Shown: in pieces, positions 52,056 through 59,451 of the stretch
Layout of the letters: each line of letters begins with the position of its first letter
How positions within the stretch are numbered: position 1 is the stretch's first letter
Assembly: GCA_964605665.1 (NCBI GenBank)
Contig: CAZSDP010000028.1
Coordinates: 1 to 59,451 of the forward strand
Source: CAZSDP01 sp964605665
GTDB taxonomy: Bacteria; Planctomycetota; UBA8108; UBA1146
Length of the DNA: 59,451 nucleotides
Direction: 5' to 3'
Notes under the pieces: model-generated
Told to the model about the DNA's origin: nothing
Seen by the model: the letters and a program-made list of their open reading frames with translations, nothing else
The model's database searches: none
Position numbers and translations under genes: made by a program

Positions 52056-52858
52056 TGGCTGATCTCCACTCCCTCGGCGAGCATGTAGCCCTTTCCCCGC
52101 ACCGTCGCGATGAATGCCGGTGCCTGAGGGTCGTCATTGAGTTTCTCTCGAAGCCTGGTGATGTGCATGTCGATTGTTCGGGTAGTGACCCCGCGTGGAT
52201 CGAGTCCCCAAACCCTCTGCAGAAGTTCGTCTCGAGAAATCGCGCGACCGGGGTGAATCGCCAGATATGTGATCAACTGGATCTCTTTTTCCGACAGTTG
52301 AATCGAGTCTTTATCTGGAATTCGAGCTTCTCTTCGTTGTAGATCAACTTCGGTACTGCCCGAGGTCACCGATTTCACCGAGGAAGGGCGTTCAGGAGCT
52401 CGTCGCAAAACAGCTTCGACACGAGCGAGAAGTTCGCGTGCACTGAAGGGCTTTACGACGTAGTCATCAGCCCCTCCTCGGAGTCCTTGGACGCGGTCAT
52501 CTTCTGCTCCCCGAGCCGTGATCAAGATCACCGGAATTGCCGACCTTTCACTTCGAAGACGTGCGAGTACTTCGAAGCCATCGATTCCGGGCAACATGAC
52601 GTCGAGCAACAGAAGATCGAAATTGCCACGCAAAGCGTGTTCGAGGCCCGACTCACCATTGTCGCAGTCGGTGACCTGATACTTCTGAAATCGGAGCGCG
52701 TCGACAATTCCGCGGCGAATCGCCGCATCATCCTCAACAACCAGTATCGAGCTTGAGGAGATGATCAGCTCCTTTCGAATCTTGAACGCCAGGTATCGTA
52801 CCGTTGATCTTGAGCTGTTGCATGACAGATTGTGACTGTTGGGCGGCATTCGCAGCAT
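52052..52858 (-). CDS. OmpR/PhoB-family response regulator, start codon unclear
   Basis: Two-component DNA-binding regulator. Receiver domain begins SSILVVEDDAAIRRG, phospho-acceptor Asp in LLLLDVMLPGIDG, switch Thr/Lys in VILITARG and YVVKPFSARELL. The C-terminal winged helix ends with TRTIDMHITRLREKL and VRGKGYMLAEG. The listed start is an in-frame ATG (52858; another at 52849), but both lie deep inside the upstream vWA gene, lack a ribosome site and add about 30 odd residues. AAAGGAG at 52769-52775 lies six bases from an in-frame ATC at 52762, which would give an ordinary 236-residue protein starting two residues before SSSSILVVEDD. Real start therefore uncertain. Coupled to the kinase gene. 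Confidence 0.92.
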   Translation of the reverse strand: MLRMPPNSHNLSCNSSRSTVRYLAFKIRKELIISSSSILVVEDDAAIRRGIVDALRFQKYQVTDCDNGESGLEHALRGNFDLLLLDVMLPGIDGFEVLARLRSERSAIPVILITARGAEDDRVQGLRGGADDYVVKPFSARELLARVEAVLRRAPERPSSVKSVTSGSTEVDLQRREARIPDKDSIQLSEKEIQLITYLAIHPGRAISRDELLQRVWGLDPRGVTTRTIDMHITRLREKLNDDPQAPAFIATVRGKGYMLAEGVEISQ

Positions 52859-54182
52859 TTACCGGAGCATTCGACGGTGCCGCGGTTTCCTGAGAGGTAT
52901 TCTCGGCAGGCGCTGCTTCGGTCGTCGAAGAGGGATCTACCTTGACCTGTGCTTCTGCAGCGCCAGGTTTCGGACCAGGAAAACGGAATCCCTTGGCTCT
53001 TGCACGAGTACGGATTGCTGTACGAATCGCCGCGTCAAATGAGTTCTCTTCAGTTATGGCGCGACGTGCCATCTCCGCATTCAGGAATGCCTGTCGCTGA
53101 GTGTTGAGCTCTTTGATTTGCGCTTGAATTGCCGAACGCGTTGACTGCAGAGAGTCGGCATGGGCGACGATTTCAGTGATCGTCATCGATTGGAGATCTT
53201 TTGGAAGGTCAGTGATGACGATCTTGGTCACTTCGACCTGCTTTTCTCTGAGGAGATCAACCAAGTCCCAGGAGCAGAAGTAATTAGCAGTAGCTTTGCA
53301 ATTTGCTCGGCTCGCTGCAGCATCACAATTCAGAAGGCTTGCATTGTTGTCCTGCAGAGCCTGATTTCTGGCTCCCCATTGACCCGCTTTTCCATAAGGG
53401 ATGTAAGTTGTGTTGAGTTTCTCGCCCAAGTGAATCAACTCTTTGTCATAGGGAGTCTCGATAGTGATGGTGCCGTGGTTGTGGTCGATCGTTGCGAAGT
53501 GACCATCTCCGCAGAGTGAAACTTCACGCCAACCCGGTGCGATCGCGTCTTCCGCAGCGCCGCAGTAAATCGCGCTCACCGAAATGTCACGAGTGATCAG
53601 CGTTCGAGCTGCGTCTCGAAATGGAACCACGCCATCCTGGTCGGCCGATTCATTACCGGCGACGAACAAGAGCCTCAGAGTTTCTGAAGAGTCATCCCAG
53701 GAGAGCTCCTCGTTAGCGGCCTTCAAAACTCGACCGACCAATTCTGTTCCGCCATTTGTGACGAAGCTGAAGAGGAGTTGGGAAACGGTATCGAGATCTT
53801 CAGTGAAATCGAGATGGGTTGCGACCCAACCTCGTTCTGGATTGTGGCCGTCATTTCCAAAGGTGAGGAGGGCGACCTCGAGGCGCGGTGCAGGTTCTGC
53901 GAGGGCGAGCTCATTTGTGATCGTCCAGAGTTTCTGCCGAGCTGAATCGATCAGACCCTGCATGCTCCCCGAAGTATCGAGACAGATGGCAAATTGAATC
54001 AGAGGTCGATCTTGGCGGCTCGTTTTGATTTCGTCGAATCCACCAGTTTTCGCGGTTTCCTGAAGCTCGTCCACAGGGCTTGTGGTTTCCAGTTGGGCGA
54101 GGCTCGGCACTCCTGAGGGCACAATCGCAGACAGAGTGGTGACAACCCCGAGGAGTAGGGCGAGGAGCATGGCAATACGCAT
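52734..54182 (-). CDS. Exported vWA-domain protein, first gene of a two-component operon
   Basis: Predicted periplasmic or surface protein of 482 residues. Signal peptide about 2-30, then a von Willebrand A domain with metal site D69-T-S-G-S73 (CLDTSGSMQG), LLTFGNDGH and LLFVAGNESADQDG. The middle (about 210-290) has several Cys residues (LNCDAAASRANCKATANYFC). Residues 290-370 are helical. The tail is Ala/Glu/Pro-rich (AEAQVKVDPSSTTEAAPAEN) and low in complexity. ATG 54182 is chosen behind AGAAGG; the frame extends back to 54245. Its last codons overlap the response regulator gene. Such vWA proteins bind partners through a divalent metal; here a role as signal carrier for the downstream kinase is inferred from the operon. 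Confidence 0.87.
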   Translation of the reverse strand: MRIAMLLALLLGVVTTLSAIVPSGVPSLAQLETTSPVDELQETAKTGGFDEIKTSRQDRPLIQFAICLDTSGSMQGLIDSARQKLWTITNELALAEPAPRLEVALLTFGNDGHNPERGWVATHLDFTEDLDTVSQLLFSFVTNGGTELVGRVLKAANEELSWDDSSETLRLLFVAGNESADQDGVVPFRDAARTLITRDISVSAIYCGAAEDAIAPGWREVSLCGDGHFATIDHNHGTITIETPYDKELIHLGEKLNTTYIPYGKAGQWGARNQALQDNNASLLNCDAAASRANCKATANYFCSWDLVDLLREKQVEVTKIVITDLPKDLQSMTITEIVAHADSLQSTRSAIQAQIKELNTQRQAFLNAEMARRAITEENSFDAAIRTAIRTRARAKGFRFPGPKPGAAEAQVKVDPSSTTEAAPAENTSQETAAPSNAPVNAANAAQQSQSVMQQLKINGTIPGVQDSKGADHLLKLDTGC

Positions 54183-54304
54183 GAGTACCTTCTTTCGGTC
54201 GATCGAAGCAAGACACTTCGAATTCGTCAGGGGACGACGGGTCATTACCTATGAAGAGTACTCCTCTGAGAGGCGGTGGTCGGTCACAGCTTCGTAACAC
54301 CCCC

Positions 54305-54324
54305 TCGGCCTCGTCTAAGGCCGA
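54305..54324. terminator. Short perfect hairpin between two minus-strand genes
   Basis: TCGGCCT (54305-54311) pairs with AGGCCGA (54318-54324), loop six bases. It lies downstream of the methyltransferase gene and upstream of the vWA operon on the minus strand. No U run follows, so it is a tentative terminator. Confidence 0.45.
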
Positions 54325-54409
54325 AGTAGCTTCAGTTGGCCGAACAGGAGTAGATCCACAGTTCGTGCGGGAGTTTCCTGGAATGTGCTCCTACGGAAGA
54401 GACGGCGAG

Positions 54410-55039
54410 CTAGGTGATTTCCAATGAGGAAGCGAGATCGCCAGAGGGCAGTTTTTCTCTGGCCCGGACTCCCTGAGCGTCTTGATAGGTGACGAGGAAT
54501 GTGCCGGGGGTTGCAAATTCGCGAAAAACTTCGGTAATCGCCCACTCTTCCCCAGGCCAGGGATATGCAAACACCAGGTCGAAATCGCCGATCGTGAGTT
54601 CGAGCTCCTCGTGGCCATCGGGAATTCCTCGGTCGTCCCATGGAAATCGTGTTTGGTCCTGCCGAGCAGCTGCGTTCGGTGGGACAAAGGTCCCTTCTGA
54701 GAAACTGACTTCGAAGCCAAAGTCGTCGGCAAGTTCGCGAGCTGCCGAGACGAGCTCCGGTTTGATTTCGATGCCGTGAGCATCGAATCCGAGGTGAGAG
54801 GCCATCATCGCGGCGATTCCCAATCCACTTCCCCACTCACAAAATAGCGGTCCTGCTGCACGACTCGACTGCGCAAAGTCACTCAAGGCGGTAAACACCG
54901 AACGTGGATCACTGCCCACAAATCCGGACAAATCTGCATTTAGCAGGCGTGAATCGCCCTCCAAACGCAATTCTGATTCGGTGATGAGTTCACCGATAAG
55001 GGGAGGCAGCCCAAAATCTGAAGGAATTTCCTGACTCAC
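54410..55039 (-). CDS. SAM-dependent methyltransferase-like protein
   Basis: Soluble protein of 209 residues with a Rossmann methyltransferase core. Motif I is FCEWGSGLGIAAMMASHLG, the acidic end of strand 2 is AHGIEIKPELVSAARELADD, and the catalytic strand region is DFDLVFAYPWPGEEW. The sequence between them (FPWDDRGIPDGHEELEL) is acidic. No subfamily or substrate recognised. Start GTG 55039 has only a weak AGAGAG ribosome site. It lies upstream of the vWA operon on the same strand, with a small hairpin between, and is divergent from the subtilase gene. Confidence 0.8.
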   Translation of the reverse strand: MSQEIPSDFGLPPLIGELITESELRLEGDSRLLNADLSGFVGSDPRSVFTALSDFAQSSRAAGPLFCEWGSGLGIAAMMASHLGFDAHGIEIKPELVSAARELADDFGFEVSFSEGTFVPPNAAARQDQTRFPWDDRGIPDGHEELELTIGDFDLVFAYPWPGEEWAITEVFREFATPGTFLVTYQDAQGVRAREKLPSGDLASSLEIT

Positions 55040-55474
55040 GCGACTCTCTTTTCTCGCAGATCATGGTGCTCTGGCGATTCCTTGGTACTCTAGGAGCTGA
55101 GGTTTTGTTCTCAGATGCGGGAGCTCGTGTTCAGGGGGCCTTCGATGGTGTGGCGAGGGCCTGGGAACCGGTCATGACTTCAGAGTTTTGCGCCGTTCAC
55201 TCCGAATGGCAAGGCGGGAATCTCTGGTTCGTCGGCGGTTCAACTGACCGAGATACCGAGGGGGCTCGAGTTCATTATCGACGACTTCGGGCAAATTCAC
55301 TCAGAGTCTCGCACTCTGAAAAAACCTAAACCGGTCTTTCATCAAAGGCCGCAACCGAGTGGGCTCAAGCTTGATACTACTTTGGTGATTGGGGAACGAG
55401 CTGCGCCTCGTGTGTGTGCAGTTCATGGGGGCTCCGTACCACCAAAGCAAGCGATGAGGAGAGGGACAACCCCA
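55040..55474. other. 435-base divergent intergenic region
   Basis: No convincing gene; an 88-codon plus-strand frame here has no clear family resemblance or ribosome site. It should hold the promoters of the methyltransferase (left) and the subtilase (right). GAGGAGAGGG at 55456-55465 is the ribosome site of the subtilase. Confidence 0.5.
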
Positions 55475-58400
55475 ATGCGATCGAAGCTCGCTATGCAGAT
55501 CTGTCTGTTCGTAGGACTTCTGTTCTCTCTGGCTGGATTCACCGAGTTACAGGCCAATCCGATGGGCCCCAAACTCATTTCTTTGACCGCACAGATTCTT
55601 GAGTCGGCTGAAGAGCTTGCTCATGAAGCTGGTGGAGAAGAAGTTGAATCACCCATCCGGTCACTCGATCCGACAGTCGACCGATCTCACATGCTGGACT
55701 GGTATCGTTTCAAGCAACTTCCTCCTTTTGAGGGACCGACCTATTTTGGGAAAGATGACGACCACATCATCTATGCGGGGAATTCCAGATTCTCGATCGA
55801 TGCAGAGCCGGAGATTCCCGAGCTGCTGCGAAGTTCCTCCGGATTCGATGACAACGGTGAATTCAGCGCCGGGTATTGGATCGTCTACTTCCCTGATGGT
55901 GTGACCCCGGAGCTACAAGCGCGACTTGACGATTTGACCGGTGCTACCGTTGGTCCCGACGGTCGTCGACTGGCACGTTGGTACATTCCTAACCGCTCTC
56001 ACATTGTTTGGATCGATCGCGCAGAGGAGTTCGAAGCTCTTCGCGATTGGCGGGAGGTTGGAGGACTGACCCCTTACCACCCGGCCTATAAGCTCTCCCC
56101 AGCAATTGGATTTGAGCCTCTCACCTCACCAAGTCGTGTGGGAAGAGAGAGATACATTCTGAACGTGGATCTGATTCCCGGGCACTCCTCAACCTTGGTA
56201 AAGGGAGCCTTGGTCGAAAAAGAGATCGAAGTTCTCTCACAGGTCTACATCCCAGGATTGAAGACCTACGACGTCCATTACCTCATCGTTGCGGCCCTTC
56301 CCGAACAAGTGGTGGAGGTTGCTACCGTAGAGGGAGTGCGCTTCATCCAAGAGACCGGCGATGGCTTGCGAATGTATGATCTGTCGGGCGGAGGAAAGCT
56401 CCAGAATCGATCTCTATCGGTCGACGATCAGGCTGATTCACCGATTGTCAACGCGACTGATTTCCCAATTTGGCTCACCCACAACATCCAAGGCCAAGGG
56501 CAATTGATCGGAGTCGTCGATTCCTCCCTCGATTGGAACAACGCGGGATCCACCGGCTGTGCAAATGGATCGCCCGATACCTTGATCAACAATTATGGAT
56601 TTGCAGATCCCGTATCGCCGCGAATCGCGATCGGAACTGGCGGAGTCAGCCTGAAGGTTCCTCGTGCCGACGAACTTGGAGGCGCGACTCTGTTGGGGGT
56701 CGCCGGGAACGAGCATGGTTGCGCAGTGGCCGGTGCGGCAGCTGCGGACTTCTACGGCAACGATGCCACCAAGTTCTGGGAGCACGATGTCGACGTCTGG
56801 GAAACCTGGGCACCTTCAAACTTCTCTGGACTGATCGGTCCGGGGATTGCCCACGAGGCACAGATCTTCTTCACCCCAGTGATGGATAGCGCCGACGCGT
56901 TTCAATGGCAGAGCTTCGGCGAATTCCCGACTCACATGGGGACCACGCTGACCAACATGGCAAACGCGGGAGTCTGCGCAACTTCCCACTCTGTTGGTTT
57001 GGCAGAAGCGAGCAACACCTACACTGAAACGACAGTTGTTCATGACACCAAAGGATTTGACCATCTGGGGATGCTCCAATGCATGGCCGCTGGAAACTCT
57101 GGTGCCGTAGCGAACGCTCTCACTTCTCAGTCAGTGGCGAAGAATGTCTTTGCCGTTGGCGCTAGCGATGATGTTTTGAGACCGAATGACCGAGTCACCT
57201 TCTCCAGCGCAGGCCCTCGATTCGACGGCGCTCTCAAGCCGGAAATCATGGCCCCGGGGCACGATAGTTTCCCACGTGACGGTGGAGTTGCGTCCGCTCT
57301 GATGCTGCCCGATACCAATGGCTCGTCAACTGCGTCCTGTGCCTATCAGTTCACTCAGGGAACCAGCTTCTCTGCTCCCACCATGACTGGAGCCACGGCA
57401 CTCGTTCACCAGTACTTCGAAGAAGGCCGCTATATGGGCTCGAATCCCGTGACGGATCCTTCCGCCGCTTTGATGCGTGCGATGTTGATCAATGCGGGTG
57501 AGAGACTCACCGGGGCAAATCTCGGTGCTGGCTTGTATCCGAGTGAACTTCAGGGTTGGGGTGAACCGAATCTGAGCAAGGTCTTCGATTTCGGGACCGG
57601 AACCAGATCGCTCTATGTCGAGGACATCGCACCAGCTGATGGATTCGGCAGCGCAGCAAGCCCCGTGCACCAATACACCGTCAATGTGACCTCGAGCACC
57701 GAGCCATTGAAGATCACCCTCTGTTGGACCGATGAGCCTGGCTCGCTCGGTACCGCAAAGAAGCTGATCAATGATCTTCACCTCACGGTGACCTCCCCAG
57801 GCGGGACGACCTATCTTGGTAGTGACTTCAATACGACGACGGGAGAGAGCAAGACAGGTGGAGTCGCGAATACTCTCGACATCGCCGAGTCTGTGATCCG
57901 ACTCAACCCAGGTCTTGGAATGTGGACGATCACTGTCGATCCTTCCGTAGGAAACTACTCCGTGAATCAGGGGTATGCATTGGTCGCCACCGGCGCTTTG
58001 TCAGTGAGTGCTCCAGACTGCAATGGAAACAGTGTTCCTGATACCGATGACATCAGCGGAGGGACCAGCGCCGATTGCAACGGAAACGGCGTTCCCGATG
58101 AGTGCGAGCCCGATTGCAACAACAATGGGGTAGCAGATGGCTGCGACCTCACCGCCGGTACGAGCACCGACTGCAATGGAAATTCGATCCCTGACAGTTG
58201 CGATATCGCCAGTGGCTTGAGCACTGATTGCGACGGCAATGGAATCCCCGATTCTTGCCAATTGGCTAGTGGAGCGCCAGATTGCAACATGAATGGTCAA
58301 CTCGACAGTTGCGACCTCGCTCTGGGAACCTCGTTTGATTGCGATTCCACCGGTATCCCCGACGAGTGCGAATCTGTGACGATGCAGTCGTTCACATCGA

Positions 58401-59451
58401 GTCCGGGATCCGCGATCAATAGTGCTCTCCCGCCGACGGTAGACACGATCACGGTTGCTTCGGCGCTCACGATCAACGACTTGGACGTCGACATTCAATT
58501 GACGCACACCTGGATCGGCGATCTTTCGATTTCGCTCGCGAGCCCCACAGGGACAACCCTGAGCCTGAAGTCGGGCTCAAACACGAATGTCGACAACATC
58601 GACGTCACATTTGACGACGCCGGTGTCCCTTACAGCGAAGTCGATCTTCCGAGTGGTCTGACGATGCAACCACAGACTTCAGCTCTCGCTGGGGTCAATG
58701 GAGAAGACGCTCAGGGCACTTGGACGTTGACCGTAACTGACGGTGTCGCCGGAGATACTGGCACCTTGAATCTGTGGCGTCTCAATGTCACCTCCGGAGG
58801 AGCTGCTCCCGACTGTGATGGAGACGGGATTCCCGACGGCTGTGAGATCGATTGCAACGTCAATATGGTCCCCGATGACTGTGACATTTCTTCGGGAACC
58901 AGTCTCGATGGTAATGGCAACGGTATTCCCGATGAGTGTGAAGCAGCGGACTGTAATGGTAACGGTATCCCTGACGACCAGGACATCTCTGGAGGAACTG
59001 AAACCGACTGTGATCTCAATGCAGTTCCCGACTCTTGTCAGTTGGATACCGACACTGATGGGTTGATCGACCCTTGTGATACCGACGATGACAACGACAC
59101 CTGGAGCGACTCCGACGAAGCGGCATGTGGCACCGACCCGCTCAGCGCCGCCTCGGTTCCGTCCGACAACGACAGCGATGGTAGTTGTGACGTGGTCGAT
59201 CCCGATGACGACAATGACGGGGTTGCCGACGGCCTCGACAGCGATCCGTTCAATGCAAATCTGTGCCGCGACGCCGATGGTGACGGCTGTGACGATTGCT
59301 CCAGTGGCATGGATGCCCCGAACAATGACGGCCTCGACACCGACAGCGACGGCCAGTGCAACGTCGGCGATCCCGACGATGACAACGACACCTGGAGTGA
59401 TACTGACGAAGCGGCGTGTGGCACCGACCCGCTCAGCGCGGCTTCGGTCCC
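55475..59451 (+). CDS. Secreted KP-43-like subtilisin-family protease with P domain and calcium-loop repeats (3' partial)
   Basis: Exported serine protease; at least 1325 residues, open at the window edge. Signal peptide about 4-27, then a propeptide region to about 330. Catalytic triad: Asp349 (GVVDSSLDW), His414 (GNEHGCAVAG), Ser631 (GTSFSAPTMTG). Next is a beta-barrel domain of the KP-43 type (ITLCWTDEPGSLGTAKKLIN). From about 848 come repeats of DCNGNxIPDxCD type, likely calcium-binding. About 968-1108 is a proprotein-convertase P domain (LTHTWIGDLSISLASPTG). More acidic repeats follow, with a 97-residue unit starting over at the window end. The propeptide/P-domain layout indicates secretion and calcium-dependent stability. 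ATG 55475 is supported by GAGGAGAGGG. Confidence 0.95.
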   Translation, partial: MRSKLAMQICLFVGLLFSLAGFTELQANPMGPKLISLTAQILESAEELAHEAGGEEVESPIRSLDPTVDRSHMLDWYRFKQLPPFEGPTYFGKDDDHIIYAGNSRFSIDAEPEIPELLRSSSGFDDNGEFSAGYWIVYFPDGVTPELQARLDDLTGATVGPDGRRLARWYIPNRSHIVWIDRAEEFEALRDWREVGGLTPYHPAYKLSPAIGFEPLTSPSRVGRERYILNVDLIPGHSSTLVKGALVEKEIEVLSQVYIPGLKTYDVHYLIVAALPEQVVEVATVEGVRFIQETGDGLRMYDLSGGGKLQNRSLSVDDQADSPIVNATDFPIWLTHNIQGQGQLIGVVDSSLDWNNAGSTGCANGSPDTLINNYGFADPVSPRIAIGTGGVSLKVPRADELGGATLLGVAGNEHGCAVAGAAAADFYGNDATKFWEHDVDVWETWAPSNFSGLIGPGIAHEAQIFFTPVMDSADAFQWQSFGEFPTHMGTTLTNMANAGVCATSHSVGLAEASNTYTETTVVHDTKGFDHLGMLQCMAAGNSGAVANALTSQSVAKNVFAVGASDDVLRPNDRVTFSSAGPRFDGALKPEIMAPGHDSFPRDGGVASALMLPDTNGSSTASCAYQFTQGTSFSAPTMTGATALVHQYFEEGRYMGSNPVTDPSAALMRAMLINAGERLTGANLGAGLYPSELQGWGEPNLSKVFDFGTGTRSLYVEDIAPADGFGSAASPVHQYTVNVTSSTEPLKITLCWTDEPGSLGTAKKLINDLHLTVTSPGGTTYLGSDFNTTTGESKTGGVANTLDIAESVIRLNPGLGMWTITVDPSVGNYSVNQGYALVATGALSVSAPDCNGNSVPDTDDISGGTSADCNGNGVPDECEPDCNNNGVADGCDLTAGTSTDCNGNSIPDSCDIASGLSTDCDGNGIPDSCQLASGAPDCNMNGQLDSCDLALGTSFDCDSTGIPDECESVTMQSFTSSPGSAINSALPPTVDTITVASALTINDLDVDIQLTHTWIGDLSISLASPTGTTLSLKSGSNTNVDNIDVTFDDAGVPYSEVDLPSGLTMQPQTSALAGVNGEDAQGTWTLTVTDGVAGDTGTLNLWRLNVTSGGAAPDCDGDGIPDGCEIDCNVNMVPDDCDISSGTSLDGNGNGIPDECEAADCNGNGIPDDQDISGGTETDCDLNAVPDSCQLDTDTDGLIDPCDTDDDNDTWSDSDEAACGTDPLSAASVPSDNDSDGSCDVVDPDDDNDGVADGLDSDPFNANLCRDADGDGCDDCSSGMDAPNNDGLDTDSDGQCNVGDPDDDNDTWSDTDEAACGTDPLSAASV
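59084..59451 (+). repeat. Start of a 291-bp coding tandem repeat
   Basis: The stretch from 59084 (GACGATGACAACGACACC) recurs almost unchanged from 59375 to the window end, 291 bases or 97 codons later. The second copy is cut off, so the copy number is unknown. Confidence 0.9.

Noticed and set aside
55063..55329. 88-codon plus-strand frame
   Set aside because: No signal, domain or ribosome site; lies in a divergent promoter region. A small gene cannot be fully excluded.

Overview
The window looks like a stretch of chromosome from a deep-branching marine-type planctomycete. The strongest sign is a C-terminal dockerin-like module, with two acidic Asp-Gly loops, two LLxYLF-type helices and a cysteine-rich tail ending in Cys-Pro or close to it. 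It occurs on four unrelated secreted proteins here. Supporting signs are many lipoproteins with poly-Gly linkers, DCNGNGIPDEC-type calcium loops, vWA and MoxR proteins, and a large disulfide-rich repeat protein. Composition is fairly even, and I see no insertion sequence, phage gene, CRISPR array, rRNA or convincing tRNA. Gene order is mosaic and rarely operonic. These placements come from recognising families by eye; nothing was searched.

Layout, left to right. 1-5453: the 3' part of an RND efflux permease, a K+-channel-like protein and a secreted purple-acid-phosphatase-like metallophosphoesterase with the dockerin-like tail. 5732-11289: mfd (transcription-repair coupling factor), an ATP-grasp ligase-like protein and a small lipoprotein. 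11482-14194: two coupled secreted amidohydrolases; the second has lost its metal ligands. 14325-18689: a 1454-residue secreted protein of about 13 alternating Cys-rich FN3-like repeats with a poly-Asp insert, separated from the amidohydrolases by a strong bidirectional terminator. 19518-24834: a TPR membrane protein coupled to a second metallophosphoesterase, then an unrecognised protein. 25013-31283: an aminoglycoside-phosphotransferase-fold kinase, thiC, a DUF2459-like membrane protein and a hybrid histidine kinase. 31411-37322: an animal-type haem peroxidase with the dockerin-like tail, beside two paralogous lipoproteins whose C-termini look like cohesin-type beta-sandwiches. 37905-42938: a UbiA-type prenyltransferase overlapping a methyltransferase gene, an SLC12-type cotransporter and an EamA exporter. 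42981-48795: a MoxR-type AAA+ ATPase/vWA pair, a secreted M14 carboxypeptidase and a family III CoA-transferase. 48905-55039: an HExxH lipoprotein, a vWA/response regulator/histidine kinase operon and a methyltransferase. 55475-end: a secreted KP-43-like subtilase with P domain and calcium-loop repeats, cut off by the window edge.

The most coherent theme is extracellular. Four enzymes or structural proteins carry one kind of C-terminal module, and two adjacent lipid-anchored proteins end in a domain resembling a cohesin. A cell-surface display or sorting system is a reasonable but untested inference. A second theme is the vWA protein co-transcribed with a two-component system, whose response regulator lacks a convincing AUG start.
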